This document shows positions 27,584 through 36,701 of a DNA stretch of 64,000 nucleotides, in pieces; the first letter of the stretch is position 1, and the number at the start of each line of letters is the position of its first letter. The DNA lies in the NCBI RefSeq assembly GCF_018362775.1, contig NZ_JAGYXY010000004.1, positions 295,630 to 359,629 on the forward strand, given 5' to 3'. This DNA comes from Alistipes montrealensis. GTDB lineage: Bacteria > Bacteroidota > Bacteroidia > Bacteroidales > Rikenellaceae. The notes under the pieces were generated by a model. The model searched no databases, was not told the origin of the DNA, and saw nothing but the letters and a program-made list of their open reading frames with translations. The position numbers and the translations under genes are program-made.

Positions 27584-27651
27584 AAAGGGTTTGGTATAAG
27601 GTTGAATTCCGGTATAAACATACGAAAAAAAATGTGAAATCCCGAAAAGGT

Positions 27652-27677
27652 GCAGGCCGGACGATCGTCCGGCCTGC
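27652..27677 (-). terminator. Perfect 26-base palindrome after the GDPD gene
   Basis: GCAGGCCGGACG-AT-CGTCCGGCCTGC is a perfect self-complementary palindrome (27652-27677), followed on the minus strand by CACCTTTTC. It probably ends the SusCD-DUF1735-GDPD transcript before the alpha-galactosidase gene. Confidence 0.75.
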
Positions 27678-27709
27678 GAACCCTGGAATTTACAGCAAAG
27701 CGTTCACGG

Positions 27710-29890
27710 CTATTTCGGGGCCGTGACGAACGGCCTGGCCAGCAGTTTTTGCAGCGTGGCGGGGTTGTCGGTGGTGATGTAGTCGACGCCCAGCCCGATG
27801 CAGGCGATCATGTCGGCCGTCGAATTGACGGTCCAGGCGTTGACTTCGATTCCGCTCGCGTGGGCTTCGGTCACCCATTCGGGCTTTTTCGAAAGGACGG
27901 TCGAATACTGGTAGTCGATGCCCGTGAGTTTGTCTGCCGCAACCTCGGCCGGGGCCTTGTCGCCGCCGAGATACTGTACGCTGGCTGTGGGCATGGCCGC
28001 CTTGAGTTGTTTGCAGACCTCGTAGTCGAAGGCGATGTAATCGACCCGGGCCTCCATCGATTTCGCCTTGACGGCGGCTACGACGGCGTTGACGGCCCGG
28101 GTGTTGATCGAGGCCGAACTGTGGGTCTTGATCTCGCAGATCAGTTTCATCGCGGCGTCCTTGGCGCCCTGCTCCAGATAGGCGTCGAACGTCGGCAGCA
28201 CTTCGCCGTTGGCCAGCGTGAGGTCCTTGATCTGTGCATAGGCGCTCTCTTCGATCTTCAGGTCGCTGCCCGCGACGGTCGCATTGTGGTTGATGACCAG
28301 TACGTCGTCGGTCGTGATCCATACGTCGAACTCGGCGCCGTAGATGCCCAGTTTCTGGGCGTTGGCCAGCGCAGCGATCGAATTTTCGGTGGCGTCCTGT
28401 ACGCCGTCCTGGTGCTGGCCGCGGTGTGCGATGATTTTGGGCGTCGCGATGCGGGGATTGTCGTTGACGGTGAATTCGACGATGCCGAGCGGATACTGGC
28501 TGCTGCCGCGGACGAGCGTCATGAAGTACCGGTCCTGTCCGTCGGGAAGCGCCGGGAGCGTTGCGGCCAGCGACTGCTGGGTCGCCTCGCCCGAGGGCTC
28601 GGTAAGCGCGGCGTCGGCCGTGAAGGCTGCGGTCACATCGGTCGCCGAGGTGAACCTGACCTTGTCGCCGGTTTCGAAGCCGTTGCCGTAGATCGTGTAG
28701 GTGTAACCCGCGCCGATCTCGCACCTGGCCAGATAGGTGAGGTTCGAAACGGCGAATTCGACGGGAGCCTGGTTCTCGAACTTTGCGTCCTTGTAGAGCA
28801 GGGCTACCTGCTCGTCGGTCAGCGCATCGTCGAATATGCGGGCCAGGACCACCTCGCCGTTCCACGCGTTGCCCATCGAGCCGACTGCCGAGTCGCCGCC
28901 CAGTGCGAACCAGCGCGCTCCGTCCTTGGCGTGGTTGAGGTTGCCGACTGCGTCGGCCGTGCCTTTCAGCTCGCCGTCGACGTAGATGTACGCTTTTCCT
29001 TCGGTTTTGTCCCATACGCCCACGACGTGGTAGTAGCGGCCCGGTTCGGGATAAACGTCGCTCTGCGCCCAGATCCATTTGCTGCTGCCGGTGGTGCTCA
29101 CGTTGGGAAGGAACGTAATGCAGGCCGAATGGCCTCCCTGGCCCTCCTTGCAGATCAGGAAGCCCGTGCCGCCGGCTTCATGGGCCGAGAACGGTTTGTA
29201 CTCTTTCGTGCCGTCGTTCTTGTTCGAACGCAGGACCACCTCCATCGAGTGACCGTCGTCGAGCCCGTTTTTGAAGGTCTCGTTCTGGTAGTAATCAACC
29301 CGGTAATAGGAGTTGGTGCGGGAGCCCTGGCCGGGGGTATGCGTATAATTGCTGACGATGCGCTTGTAAACGTCGTGGTAATAGTAGGTCAGCGCCGCTC
29401 CGGGGTAGCTGATCACCTCGTTCTTCAGCGGCGATACGTCTTCGGCTGTGCCGTCCGCATGGAAAACAACGTCGAGCAGGTCGGCTTTCGGGGCTTCGGG
29501 CTCGGGGGCTTCGGGCGAAGGATCCTGCGTGATGGTGAACTCCTCGATCAGGGTGGGGTCCGAAACCGAGATGAACCGGAGTGCGCCGGAGCGCTCCTTG
29601 CTCACGGAGTTTTCGGGAATCACGATCGCCAGCGTCATGCCGTCGACCGTAGGTCGGGTGAACCAGTTCGTCTTGCTCTGGTCGATTGCGTAGGTCCATT
29701 TGCCGTTGGTCGTCACGGTGAACACGACCGTGGCGCCTTCATAGGGAACGGTTCCGGTTTCGGTGGTAAGGTTGGAGGTTACCGAGAAATCGAAGTCTTT
29801 CCATTCGGCCGTCTCGTCGTCTTTACACGATGTGCTGAGAGCCAGTGCAAAGGCCGTGAACAGGAAGACCGATAAAAAACCTTTTTTCAT
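27710..29890 (-). CDS. Surface lipoprotein: BACON, LamG-like, IPT-like and glycerophosphodiester phosphodiesterase domains
   Basis: A 726-residue multidomain lipoprotein. The lipoprotein signal ends at LSTSC (Cys near 22). A BACON domain (about 40-115; WTYAIDQSKTNWFT, then EEFTITQDP) is followed by a Pro/Glu linker. A concanavalin/LamG-like domain (about 125-345; PGRYYHVVGVWD, KAYIYVDGELKGT) is followed by an IPT/TIG-like segment (about 350-455). The C-terminal GDPD domain (about 460-720) has IIAHRG with ENSIAAL, GAEFDVWITTDD, a catalytic His in VINHNAT, CEIKTH and TTDNPATL. GDPD enzymes cut glycerophosphodiesters to glycerol 3-phosphate and an alcohol. The setting predicts it trims a phosphodiester-bearing ligand at the surface for SusCD import. 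Confidence 0.87.
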   Translation of the reverse strand: MKKGFLSVFLFTAFALALSTSCKDDETAEWKDFDFSVTSNLTTETGTVPYEGATVVFTVTTNGKWTYAIDQSKTNWFTRPTVDGMTLAIVIPENSVSKERSGALRFISVSDPTLIEEFTITQDPSPEAPEPEAPKADLLDVVFHADGTAEDVSPLKNEVISYPGAALTYYYHDVYKRIVSNYTHTPGQGSRTNSYYRVDYYQNETFKNGLDDGHSMEVVLRSNKNDGTKEYKPFSAHEAGGTGFLICKEGQGGHSACITFLPNVSTTGSSKWIWAQSDVYPEPGRYYHVVGVWDKTEGKAYIYVDGELKGTADAVGNLNHAKDGARWFALGGDSAVGSMGNAWNGEVVLARIFDDALTDEQVALLYKDAKFENQAPVEFAVSNLTYLARCEIGAGYTYTIYGNGFETGDKVRFTSATDVTAAFTADAALTEPSGEATQQSLAATLPALPDGQDRYFMTLVRGSSQYPLGIVEFTVNDNPRIATPKIIAHRGQHQDGVQDATENSIAALANAQKLGIYGAEFDVWITTDDVLVINHNATVAGSDLKIEESAYAQIKDLTLANGEVLPTFDAYLEQGAKDAAMKLICEIKTHSSASINTRAVNAVVAAVKAKSMEARVDYIAFDYEVCKQLKAAMPTASVQYLGGDKAPAEVAADKLTGIDYQYSTVLSKKPEWVTEAHASGIEVNAWTVNSTADMIACIGLGVDYITTDNPATLQKLLARPFVTAPK

Positions 29891-29936
29891 AATAGGAAGG
29901 TTATGTGGTTAATTTTTCAGTTGTTTGATCCGGTTG

Positions 29937-30440
29937 TCAGCCGGCATTTTCAGGCTCTTCGGCTTCGGGCCGAACCGGGTGGAGCAGTACTGTAGCTCCG
30001 GACTCGCTGATCGCCGTGTCGGGACTGCCGACCGTGATCGGAAGTACGTAGAGACTGCCCGCCGTGATCGCCGACACGTCCAGACTGACGCTGACTTTGA
30101 CGGTGTTGTCGTCGTTGCCGAGCCGCACGGTCGCAGCCGGGAGGTCGTAGTAGGCCTCGGGCATCAGCACGTAAGACGTGCCGTTCGCCGCGTTATAGTC
30201 GGCCAGCGCCTTGGCATCGACGGTCAGTGTAGCCGTCGAACGGCCGTCGTTGTAGCCGCTCCGGTAGACCCAGACGTTGTAGTCGACCCGGGTCGCGGTT
30301 TCGGTCAGGTCGATCTGTTGCAGCCCGCTTTTCGGCAGCAGCAGTTTCGAGTCGATGTCGTATCCGACCTCTTCGTTGTCGGAGCACCCGGCGACGCAGG
30401 CGGCCGCCGACAACGCAAGCGCTAAAAATATTTTTTTCAT
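29937..30440 (-). CDS. DUF1735-type surface glycan-binding lipoprotein
   Basis: A 167-residue lipoprotein with the signal MKKIFLALALSAAACVAGC. The mature part resembles DUF1735 domains found directly after SusD in many loci (NVWVYRSGYNDGRSTATLTVDAKALADYNAANGT, split here for brevity as NVWVYRSGYNDGRS and ADYNAANGTSY). The segments AYYDLPAATVRLGND and YVLPITVGSPDTAISES fit the paired beta-repeat pattern of that family. It is unusually short and appears to hold one domain only, without the C-terminal LamG module common in its relatives; that module is instead present in the next gene. A split of one ancestral protein into two is possible. Spacing to SusD is 18 bases. Confidence 0.75.
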   Translation of the reverse strand: MKKIFLALALSAAACVAGCSDNEEVGYDIDSKLLLPKSGLQQIDLTETATRVDYNVWVYRSGYNDGRSTATLTVDAKALADYNAANGTSYVLMPEAYYDLPAATVRLGNDDNTVKVSVSLDVSAITAGSLYVLPITVGSPDTAISESGATVLLHPVRPEAEEPENAG

Positions 30441-30458
30441 AGTCGTTTCCTTGAATGA

Positions 30459-32402
30459 TTAATAACCCGGATTCTGGACCAGTTGGCCGTTGATGTTGAG
30501 CTGCGAGTTGGGAATCGCCAGCCAATAGTGCTTCGGCGAAGAGAAAATGCGCGTGTCGTTCTCCTTCATGTCGCCCAGTTTGTAGAATTTCTCGGCGGTG
30601 TCGCCCTCGATGTTCCAGGCTTTCGGGATGGGACGCAGGCACTCCTCGGCGATCTTCCAGCGGCGGATGTCGTGGAAACGGCGTCCCTCCATCATGAACT
30701 CGATCGAACGCTCGCGGCGGATGATGTCGCGCAGTTTCTGGCCCGACGGGATGCCGCCGGCCTTGCTCCACGACTCCTGGAACGTCGGCAGGCCGCAGCG
30801 TTGGCGGATTTTGTTCAGGCAGTCGTAGCCGTAGTCGCTCAGCGTGCCGTCGTATTCGAAATCGGCCTCGGCGTAGCTCAGGTAAAGTTCGGCGACGCGC
30901 ATGTAGGGGTAGACGTAGCTCATGTAGGTGCTGACGGCGTAGTTGCCGCTCGAATTGAGCGACATCTTCGACTGCTCGTTGACCCATTTCTGGCAGAAGT
31001 AGCCGTTGTAGGACTGGTACTCGTTGTCGTAGCTGCCGGTGAAGCCCTGGGGCTCGCCCTTGCGCGCCTTGATGGTCATTTTACCGCCGTTGAACCGGTA
31101 CGTGCCGCGGTCGTAACCCACCGACGCGTAGAAACGCGGCTCCTTGTGGAGGTGCATCTCGACCGTTCCCGCCTCTGCGTTGTAGGCCAGCGGGTCGATG
31201 TCTTTCGTTTCGGGGTCGTCCTCCCACGGAAGGCCGTTTTTGGTGTAGTACATCTGGACGGCCTCGACCGTCGGACACGAATAGCCGCGGTAAGCGCCCG
31301 AAACCTTCGTGTAGTCGTTGGCCAGGTGGCAGCCGAACTGCCGCTGCGTGTAGGTGATCGAACCCGACTTGTTGAGGCTCATCAGGTATTCGTTCTGGTT
31401 CATGAACTGCGTCGAGTTGCCGTCGCCGGTGAAGATATACGTGTAGTTGATGCGTCCCAGTTCGAAGGGGTCGGTTACGCCGGAGGTCTTCGATACCGAC
31501 AGGCCGAGTTTGCGGCTGTCCATCGTGTAGGCTCCCGTGTCTTCCGAGGCTTCGACGCAGTCGATGGCGTCTTTGGCGGCGTCCATCGCACGCTTCCACT
31601 TCTCGGCGTCGTAGGTCTGGTTGATCAGGTGCGTGCCGTCCTTGTTGACGAAGTCCGAGTAGAACTCCGTGTTGCCGTTAACGAGCGGCGATGCGGCGTA
31701 GAGCAGCAGCCGGGCGCGGTAAGCCAGTGCCGTGGCTTTGATGGCGCGGCCGTACTGGATGGGACCCCAGTAGTCGGGCAGCATCTGGGAGGCTTTCCAG
31801 TACTCGCTTTCGATGAAGTCGACGCATTCGTCGTAGGTGCTGCGCGGCACGTTTACGCTGCTCGACGGAGAATTCAGGTCGATCTCCTCGCGGACCAGCA
31901 CGACCGGGCCGTAGTACTCCAGCAGGATGTGGTGCAGGCGGGCGATCAGGAAGTGCGCCTCACCCGACCAGTATCGCAGGTTGGCTTCCGTGATGTCGGG
32001 AACCGATTCGATGTTGTTGAGGAAGTTATAGGCGTAACGCAGGCCCTCGTAAATGTTATACGAGTAGTTGCCCGTCGGAAGCCCCGTGGTCGTTCCCCAC
32101 AGGTTGAAGTAGGTGTTGGTCGGGGACTCCTGCGAGGTGGCGTACACCAGGCTCTTCCACGAGAAATAACGCACCGAGCCGTAGTAGCTCGAAATCAGGT
32201 CGTCGCCGCCGTTCAGGTCGGGCATGGCCTGTGCGTGGAAGAGGTCGGGACACTTGCCGTAGATCATGAAGAGCATCTTCTCGGCCTGGGCCTGGGTCTT
32301 GTAAATGTCGTCCTGCGTAGGACTGCCCTCGGGGACCACATCCAGGAAATCGCAGGATGCGGTTGCGAGAAGGAGGGCTAAAGCCAATACTATTTTTTTC
32401 AT
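30459..32402 (-). CDS. SusD/RagB-family nutrient-binding outer-membrane lipoprotein
   Basis: A 647-residue surface lipoprotein that caps its partner SusC and captures the ligand. The lipoprotein signal is MKKIVLALALLLATASC, followed by the typical DFLDVVPEG start and the early segment DDIYKTQAQAEKM. TPR-like helices recur (EAHFLIARLHHILLEYYGPVVLV). The C-terminal SusD segment includes MRVAELYLSYAEADFEY, LNKIRQRCGLP, IRRERSIEFMMEGRRFHDIRRW and a final NPGY. It is slightly longer than typical (500-600), suggesting extended ligand loops. It starts 20 bases after SusC and shares its transcript. Confidence 0.95.
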   Translation of the reverse strand: MKKIVLALALLLATASCDFLDVVPEGSPTQDDIYKTQAQAEKMLFMIYGKCPDLFHAQAMPDLNGGDDLISSYYGSVRYFSWKSLVYATSQESPTNTYFNLWGTTTGLPTGNYSYNIYEGLRYAYNFLNNIESVPDITEANLRYWSGEAHFLIARLHHILLEYYGPVVLVREEIDLNSPSSSVNVPRSTYDECVDFIESEYWKASQMLPDYWGPIQYGRAIKATALAYRARLLLYAASPLVNGNTEFYSDFVNKDGTHLINQTYDAEKWKRAMDAAKDAIDCVEASEDTGAYTMDSRKLGLSVSKTSGVTDPFELGRINYTYIFTGDGNSTQFMNQNEYLMSLNKSGSITYTQRQFGCHLANDYTKVSGAYRGYSCPTVEAVQMYYTKNGLPWEDDPETKDIDPLAYNAEAGTVEMHLHKEPRFYASVGYDRGTYRFNGGKMTIKARKGEPQGFTGSYDNEYQSYNGYFCQKWVNEQSKMSLNSSGNYAVSTYMSYVYPYMRVAELYLSYAEADFEYDGTLSDYGYDCLNKIRQRCGLPTFQESWSKAGGIPSGQKLRDIIRRERSIEFMMEGRRFHDIRRWKIAEECLRPIPKAWNIEGDTAEKFYKLGDMKENDTRIFSSPKHYWLAIPNSQLNINGQLVQNPGY

Positions 32403-32422
32403 AGCTGTATCGTTCTTATGGA

Positions 32423-35400
32423 TTAGAATTGGTATTGAACACCGATCTTCGCCGTGCGCTGAAGCGGGTAGGTCAGGCCGTGGCCGCCGCCTTTCTCGGG
32501 ATCCCAGTAGTCGAACGGGGAGATGACGAAGAGGTTGTTGCCCGAGAGGTATACACGGAATTTCTTGATGGTGTAGCCCAGTTCCACGGTCTTCAGACGC
32601 AGGTATTTCGCATCGTGGATGTAGAAGGTCGAACTCTGGGTGTTGTTGGAACTCATCTGCGAGGTCAGGCGCGGATAGGCCGCGTCGGCGCGGTTGTTAT
32701 CCTCCGACCAGTGGTTGTCGGCGATGTACTGCGTGATGCCGTATCCGAAGTGCGAAGCGTCGCAGAACGGGTGCATGTTGTACATCCGCAGCGATACGTT
32801 GGCCGCGCCCTGGAACATGAACGAGAAATCGAACCTGCGCCATTTCACCGTCGCGCCGAAGCCGTACTGGATTTCGGGGATCGTGGGACTGCCGGCCGTC
32901 GTCACGTCGTTGCCGTCGACGATGCCGTCGCCGTTCAGGTCACGGTATTTGATGTCGCCGACCGTGTAGTTGCCGAACTGCTGTTTGGGCGAGTTGTCGA
33001 TCTCCTCCTGCGAGGTGAACAGGCCGTCGGCGATCAGTACGCCCGTGATGGCGTTGACCGGATGGCCTACGACCGACATATAGTCGTACATCAGGTCGCC
33101 TTCGTCCTTCTCGATCACTTCGTTGCGCGAGAAGGTGAACGTGCCGCGCAGGCTCAGCGACCAATCCTTGTTGAGCTGCTTGTTATAGACGGCCGAAAGA
33201 TCGAGTCCGTGCGACTTCACGCGGCCGATGTTGCCGTAGGGCGTAACGCCCAGCAGGCCGGTCGACGAAGGCAGCGAGGTGCGCCGCATGAAGATGCCCG
33301 TACGGTCTTCGGTGAAGTAGGCGGCCTCGATGCTCAGTGCGTTGAACAGCCCCAGTTCGAGGCCGATGTCGAACTTCTTGGACTCTTCCCACGTCGCGTT
33401 GGGGTTGCCGTAGGTGGTGATCTTCGGGCCTTTGCCCTGGGTGTTCCAGTTGTAGTAGAACCCCGAATCTTCGCCCATGGCCACGATCGAGCGGTAGGGG
33501 AAACGTTCGCTCAGGGCGTCGTTACCCGCCAGGCCGTACGATGCCCGGATCTTCAGGTTGTTGACCGTCTGGCGGATGCCGTCCCAGAACGACTCGTTCG
33601 AAATCACCCAGCCGGCGGCGGCCGAGGGGAAGAAACCCCAACGCTTGCCGGGGGCGAAGTTCTCCGAACCGTTGTAGCCGAAGCTGGCCTCGAACAGGTA
33701 GCGGTTGTCGAATCCGTAGGTCACACGGCCGGCCATGCCCTGTTCGCGGTAAGGCAGCAGGTTTTCCTCGCTCGTGCCGGCGATGTTGTTCTTCTTCTCG
33801 TTCATGCGGTAGACGAACATCGCGCCCACGTCGTGCCTGCCGAATTTGCGGGCGTAGTTGAGCGATGCCTGCAACGCGTAGCGGCGGTGGCCGCCGTTGC
33901 CGTCGGTGCTGGTCAGGTAGGTCGTACCCGTGTCGCCGATCGAGTTGGTGATCAGGTTGGCTGTGCCGTCGGGATTCAGCGAACTTCCGTCCTCGACCTT
34001 GAAGTAGTAGGGGGTCGCCGTGCGGTAGGTCGCCGAATAGGTGTAGTTGTAGAACGACGCCGTGAGGTTGGCACTCAGGCCCTTGGTGAAGAAATCCAGG
34101 TTCTGGTCCAGCGTAAAGGCCGTTGTCATGTAGGAGTAGTAGCGTTTTCCGTAGCCGCGGGCCAACTTGGCCAGCGGGTTGAGGTCGGTGGCGCCGGTGT
34201 CCCACGAAGCATTGTTGCCGTAGCGGACGAACGTGTCGCCCTCTTCGGCCGGAAGCGTGGCCGGGAAACGAACGGGGTTGGCGCGCATCGAGTAGTAGAA
34301 CAGGTCGCCGATATCCTCGATCGGGCGGGTGTTGTACTCCAACTGGGCGTTGACCTTGATGCCGACGGTCGTCGTCTTGGTGATGTTGGCGCTGACGTTG
34401 CTCTGGAAGATGTATTTCTGGTGGTTCATCTTCACGTCATAGGGGTTCTGCTCGATGTCGGCGATGATGCCGTTCTCGTTCGAGACCGCCGCGTTGAGGA
34501 AATAGCTGACTTTCTGGCCGCCGCCGCGAATATTGAGGTTCAGGTTCTGGTTGACCGTGAAATCCTTGAACAGCAGGTCGTACCAGTCGTTGTTGGGGTA
34601 GAGGTATTTGTTGAGGCCCGCCTTCGTTCCGTTGATCTTGTCGGCCGAGTAGAACGGTTGGTAGGTGTGGAGCGTTCCGGTCTCCTTGGCCGTGTTGAAA
34701 ACGGCTTCGTTGTAGAGCTGCATGTAGGTCACGCCGTCGGCGACATCCTGCACCATCGTAGGCAGCGAGAAGGTGTTTTCCAGGCGGACCGAGACGTTCA
34801 TCTTCTCCGAGTTGCGGCCGTTTTTCGTGTTGATGAGGATTACGCCGTTTGCTCCGCGCGAACCGTAGACGGCCGTTGCGGCGGCGTCCTTCAGCACCGA
34901 GAACGACTCGATCGATTCGGGAGGCATGTTGTTCAGCATGTTGCTCAGTACCTCCACGCCGTCGAGGATGATCAGCGGGCTGTTGCTCGAACCGAAGGTC
35001 GAGATACCGCGGACGTAGAAGGTGGCGCTGTCGTAGCCGGGTTCGCCGGTGGTCTGGCGCGAGATCATGCCGGCGATGTTGCCGGCGAACGCCGTGGTCA
35101 GCGAACTCGACGTGATGTTCAGGTCGGAGGGTTTGACGGAGGTGATCGACGATACCATCGACTCCTTTTTCTGCGTGCCGTAGCCGACGACGACGACTTC
35201 GTCGAGCGTGTTGTTCTGTTCGACGAGCGATACGAGTTTGAACAACTCTGCGTCCTCGGTATGGAGTTTCTTGGTGTCGAAACCGACATACGAGAAGGTT
35301 ACATATTTGGATTTGGCGGGAATGGTGAAGGTGTACGAACCGTCGCCGTTGGTGATCGTGCCGGCATTCGTGCCTTCGACATAGATCATAACGCCCGCGA

Positions 35401-35835
35401 GCGGGGAGTTGTCGGTTCCGGAGATTACCGTGCCGCTGACCGTTTGGGCGACATCGCGCGAACCGCTGGCGGCCTGGTGGATGCGGACCTGAGTGCCGCT
35501 GACCGAGTATTGCAGCCCGACGCCGGGCAGGATCTGGTCGAGAATTTTGTTTGCGCTTACATTTTTTTCCTTGACCGTGACGACTTTTGTCAGGATGGAT
35601 TTTACCTCATCGGGGTAGGTGAAGCGCAGTTCGCTCTGCGACTCGATGGATTCGAGGACCTCCCTGAGGCTTGCGTTGGTTACATCTATCGTTACATAGA
35701 TGCCGCGGATTTGGGCGGATACATTTCCCCCCCCCACAGGCAGGGTAGAATTCCGGACATCAGCAAAACGGCGATGAATCGCAGGATTGCCGGAAAATGC
35801 CCGTTCCCAAGTGTTTTTTGGCGAGTTTCTTCCAT
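32423..35835 (-). CDS. SusC/RagA TonB-dependent transporter with STN domain; out of frame at a G9 tract (apparently phase OFF)
   Basis: The 22-stranded outer-membrane transporter of the locus, about 1137 codons in all. From ATG at 35835 the frame encodes MEETRQKTLG, then RFIAVLLMSGILPCLWGG, a good signal peptide, then runs into nine G (35727-35735). The mature protein (NVSAQIRG onward) is in the next frame. It has an STN domain (TIDVTNASLREVLESIESQ), a carboxypeptidase-like domain (GTVISGTDNSPLAGVMIYVEG), a plug (VVVGYGTQKKESMVSSI, LIILDGVEV, SVLKDAAATAVYGSRGANGVI) and a complete barrel. As sequenced, translation stops 11 codons after the tract, giving a 47-residue peptide. Seven or ten G would restore one protein. 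A GTG at 35737 opens the mature frame but gives no signal peptide. STN domains usually mean FecIR-type control, but no such genes lie nearby. Confidence 0.92.
35727..35735 (-). repeat. G9 homopolymer at the SusC frame junction
   Basis: Nine C on the plus strand (nine G on the coding strand) lie between the signal-peptide core and the mature start. The two coding frames meet exactly here. Confidence 0.93.
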
Positions 35836-35976
35836 AATGGTTTTAATAAGGTTCTGGTTAGTAATTGATGAAGTTTCGAAATGTAGTGGGCGTGTGGTTG
35901 TGTCTGGTTTGGAGTCTGAAATGTCTGTTTTGTAGAATCGGCTTGAATTTAAAGGTTTTGTGGACTATTCCATATG

Positions 35977-36006
35977 CAAATATAGAAAATAAGATGTACA
36001 ATGCAA
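35977..36006 (-). promoter_or_regulatory. SusC operon promoter with -33 and -7 elements
   Basis: On the minus strand TTG (36004-36006) and TATATTTG (35977-35984) are 19 bases apart, the standard Bacteroidetes spacing. The predicted leader is about 135 nt. The surrounding 35836-36155 gap is otherwise A+T-rich and without genes. Confidence 0.72.
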
Positions 36007-36131
36007 GTAATTTTTAATTTTGATTTTATTCTTTTTGGTGGAAGTATTGTTTTGAATCGAAATAAGCCGTGCAGCGGCATTCCGGGGCGGGATTCGAAGG
36101 GTAAAGAGGTGCGTTCTTCGGAAAAAATGGT

Positions 36132-36139
36132 TACTTTTG
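36132..36139 (+). promoter_or_regulatory. tadA promoter, -7 element
   Basis: TACTTTTG, with the start codon 17 bases later, implies a leader of about 12 nt. Confidence 0.7.
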
Positions 36140-36155
36140 CCGAAAACGATCCGAC

Positions 36156-36602
36156 ATGGAACAGCAGCAAACCGACGAAAAATTCATGCGCCTGGCACTA
36201 AACGAGGCACAAAAAGCGTTAAAACAACAGGAGGTCCCCATCGGGGCGGTCGTCGTGGCCGACGGTGCGGTGATCGGGCGGGGGCACAACCTCGTCGAAA
36301 CCCTTGCCGACCCGACGGCCCATGCCGAGATGCAGGCCCTGACGGCCGCTGCCTCGACGCTCGGGGGCAAGTACCTGCAAAACTGCACGTTGTACGTCAC
36401 GGTCGAACCGTGTATCATGTGCGCCGGGGCGATCGGATGGGCACAGGTAAGTCGCGTGGTGTGGGGCGCGGACGATCCCAAGAAGGGTTACAGGCGCTAT
36501 TCCGAGGCGGTATTCCATCCCAAAACCACAGTGGCACGGGGTGTGCTCCGGGAGGAGTGCGAGGAGTTGATGAGCAGTTTTTTCGCGGGTTTACGCGGAT
36601 AG
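36156..36602 (+). CDS. tadA: tRNA-specific adenosine deaminase
   Basis: TadA converts A34 to inosine in the anticodon wobble position of tRNA-Arg(ACG). The 148-residue protein has the deaminase zinc motif: HAEMQAL (zinc His and proton-shuttling Glu, near 57-59) and PCIMCAGAI (two zinc Cys, near 86-89). The substrate-contacting tail region YRRYSEAVFHPKTTVARGVLREEC is normal for TadA rather than for nucleoside deaminases. It is monocistronic or leads the TPR gene. A separate promoter for the latter lies at 36604-36636. Confidence 0.95.
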   Translation: MEQQQTDEKFMRLALNEAQKALKQQEVPIGAVVVADGAVIGRGHNLVETLADPTAHAEMQALTAAASTLGGKYLQNCTLYVTVEPCIMCAGAIGWAQVSRVVWGADDPKKGYRRYSEAVFHPKTTVARGVLREECEELMSSFFAGLRG

Positions 36603-36603
36603 A

Positions 36604-36636
36604 TTTGGTAAAAAAGGAATTTTTTTTATACTTTTG
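36604..36636 (+). promoter_or_regulatory. Promoter of the TPR protein gene (-33 and -7 elements)
   Basis: TTTG (36604-36607) and TACTTTTG (36629-36636) are 21 bases apart, close to ideal. The start codon follows 65 bases later. Confidence 0.75.
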
Positions 36637-36701
36637 CATCCAACGCATTCCGGGAACGGGGTGTATGAACCGAAAACTAAAAAAACGTATAGGAAACAAC
36701 C

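Noticed and set aside
35737-35737. GTG at 35737 as the true SusC start
   Set aside because: It would leave an outer-membrane protein without a signal peptide, while a good signal peptide exists in the adjacent frame, joined at the G tract.
32429-35935. 1168-codon plus-strand frame antisense to susC
   Set aside because: It mirrors the codon bias of the SusC gene and has no recognisable domain. SusC is confirmed by all family motifs on the minus strand.
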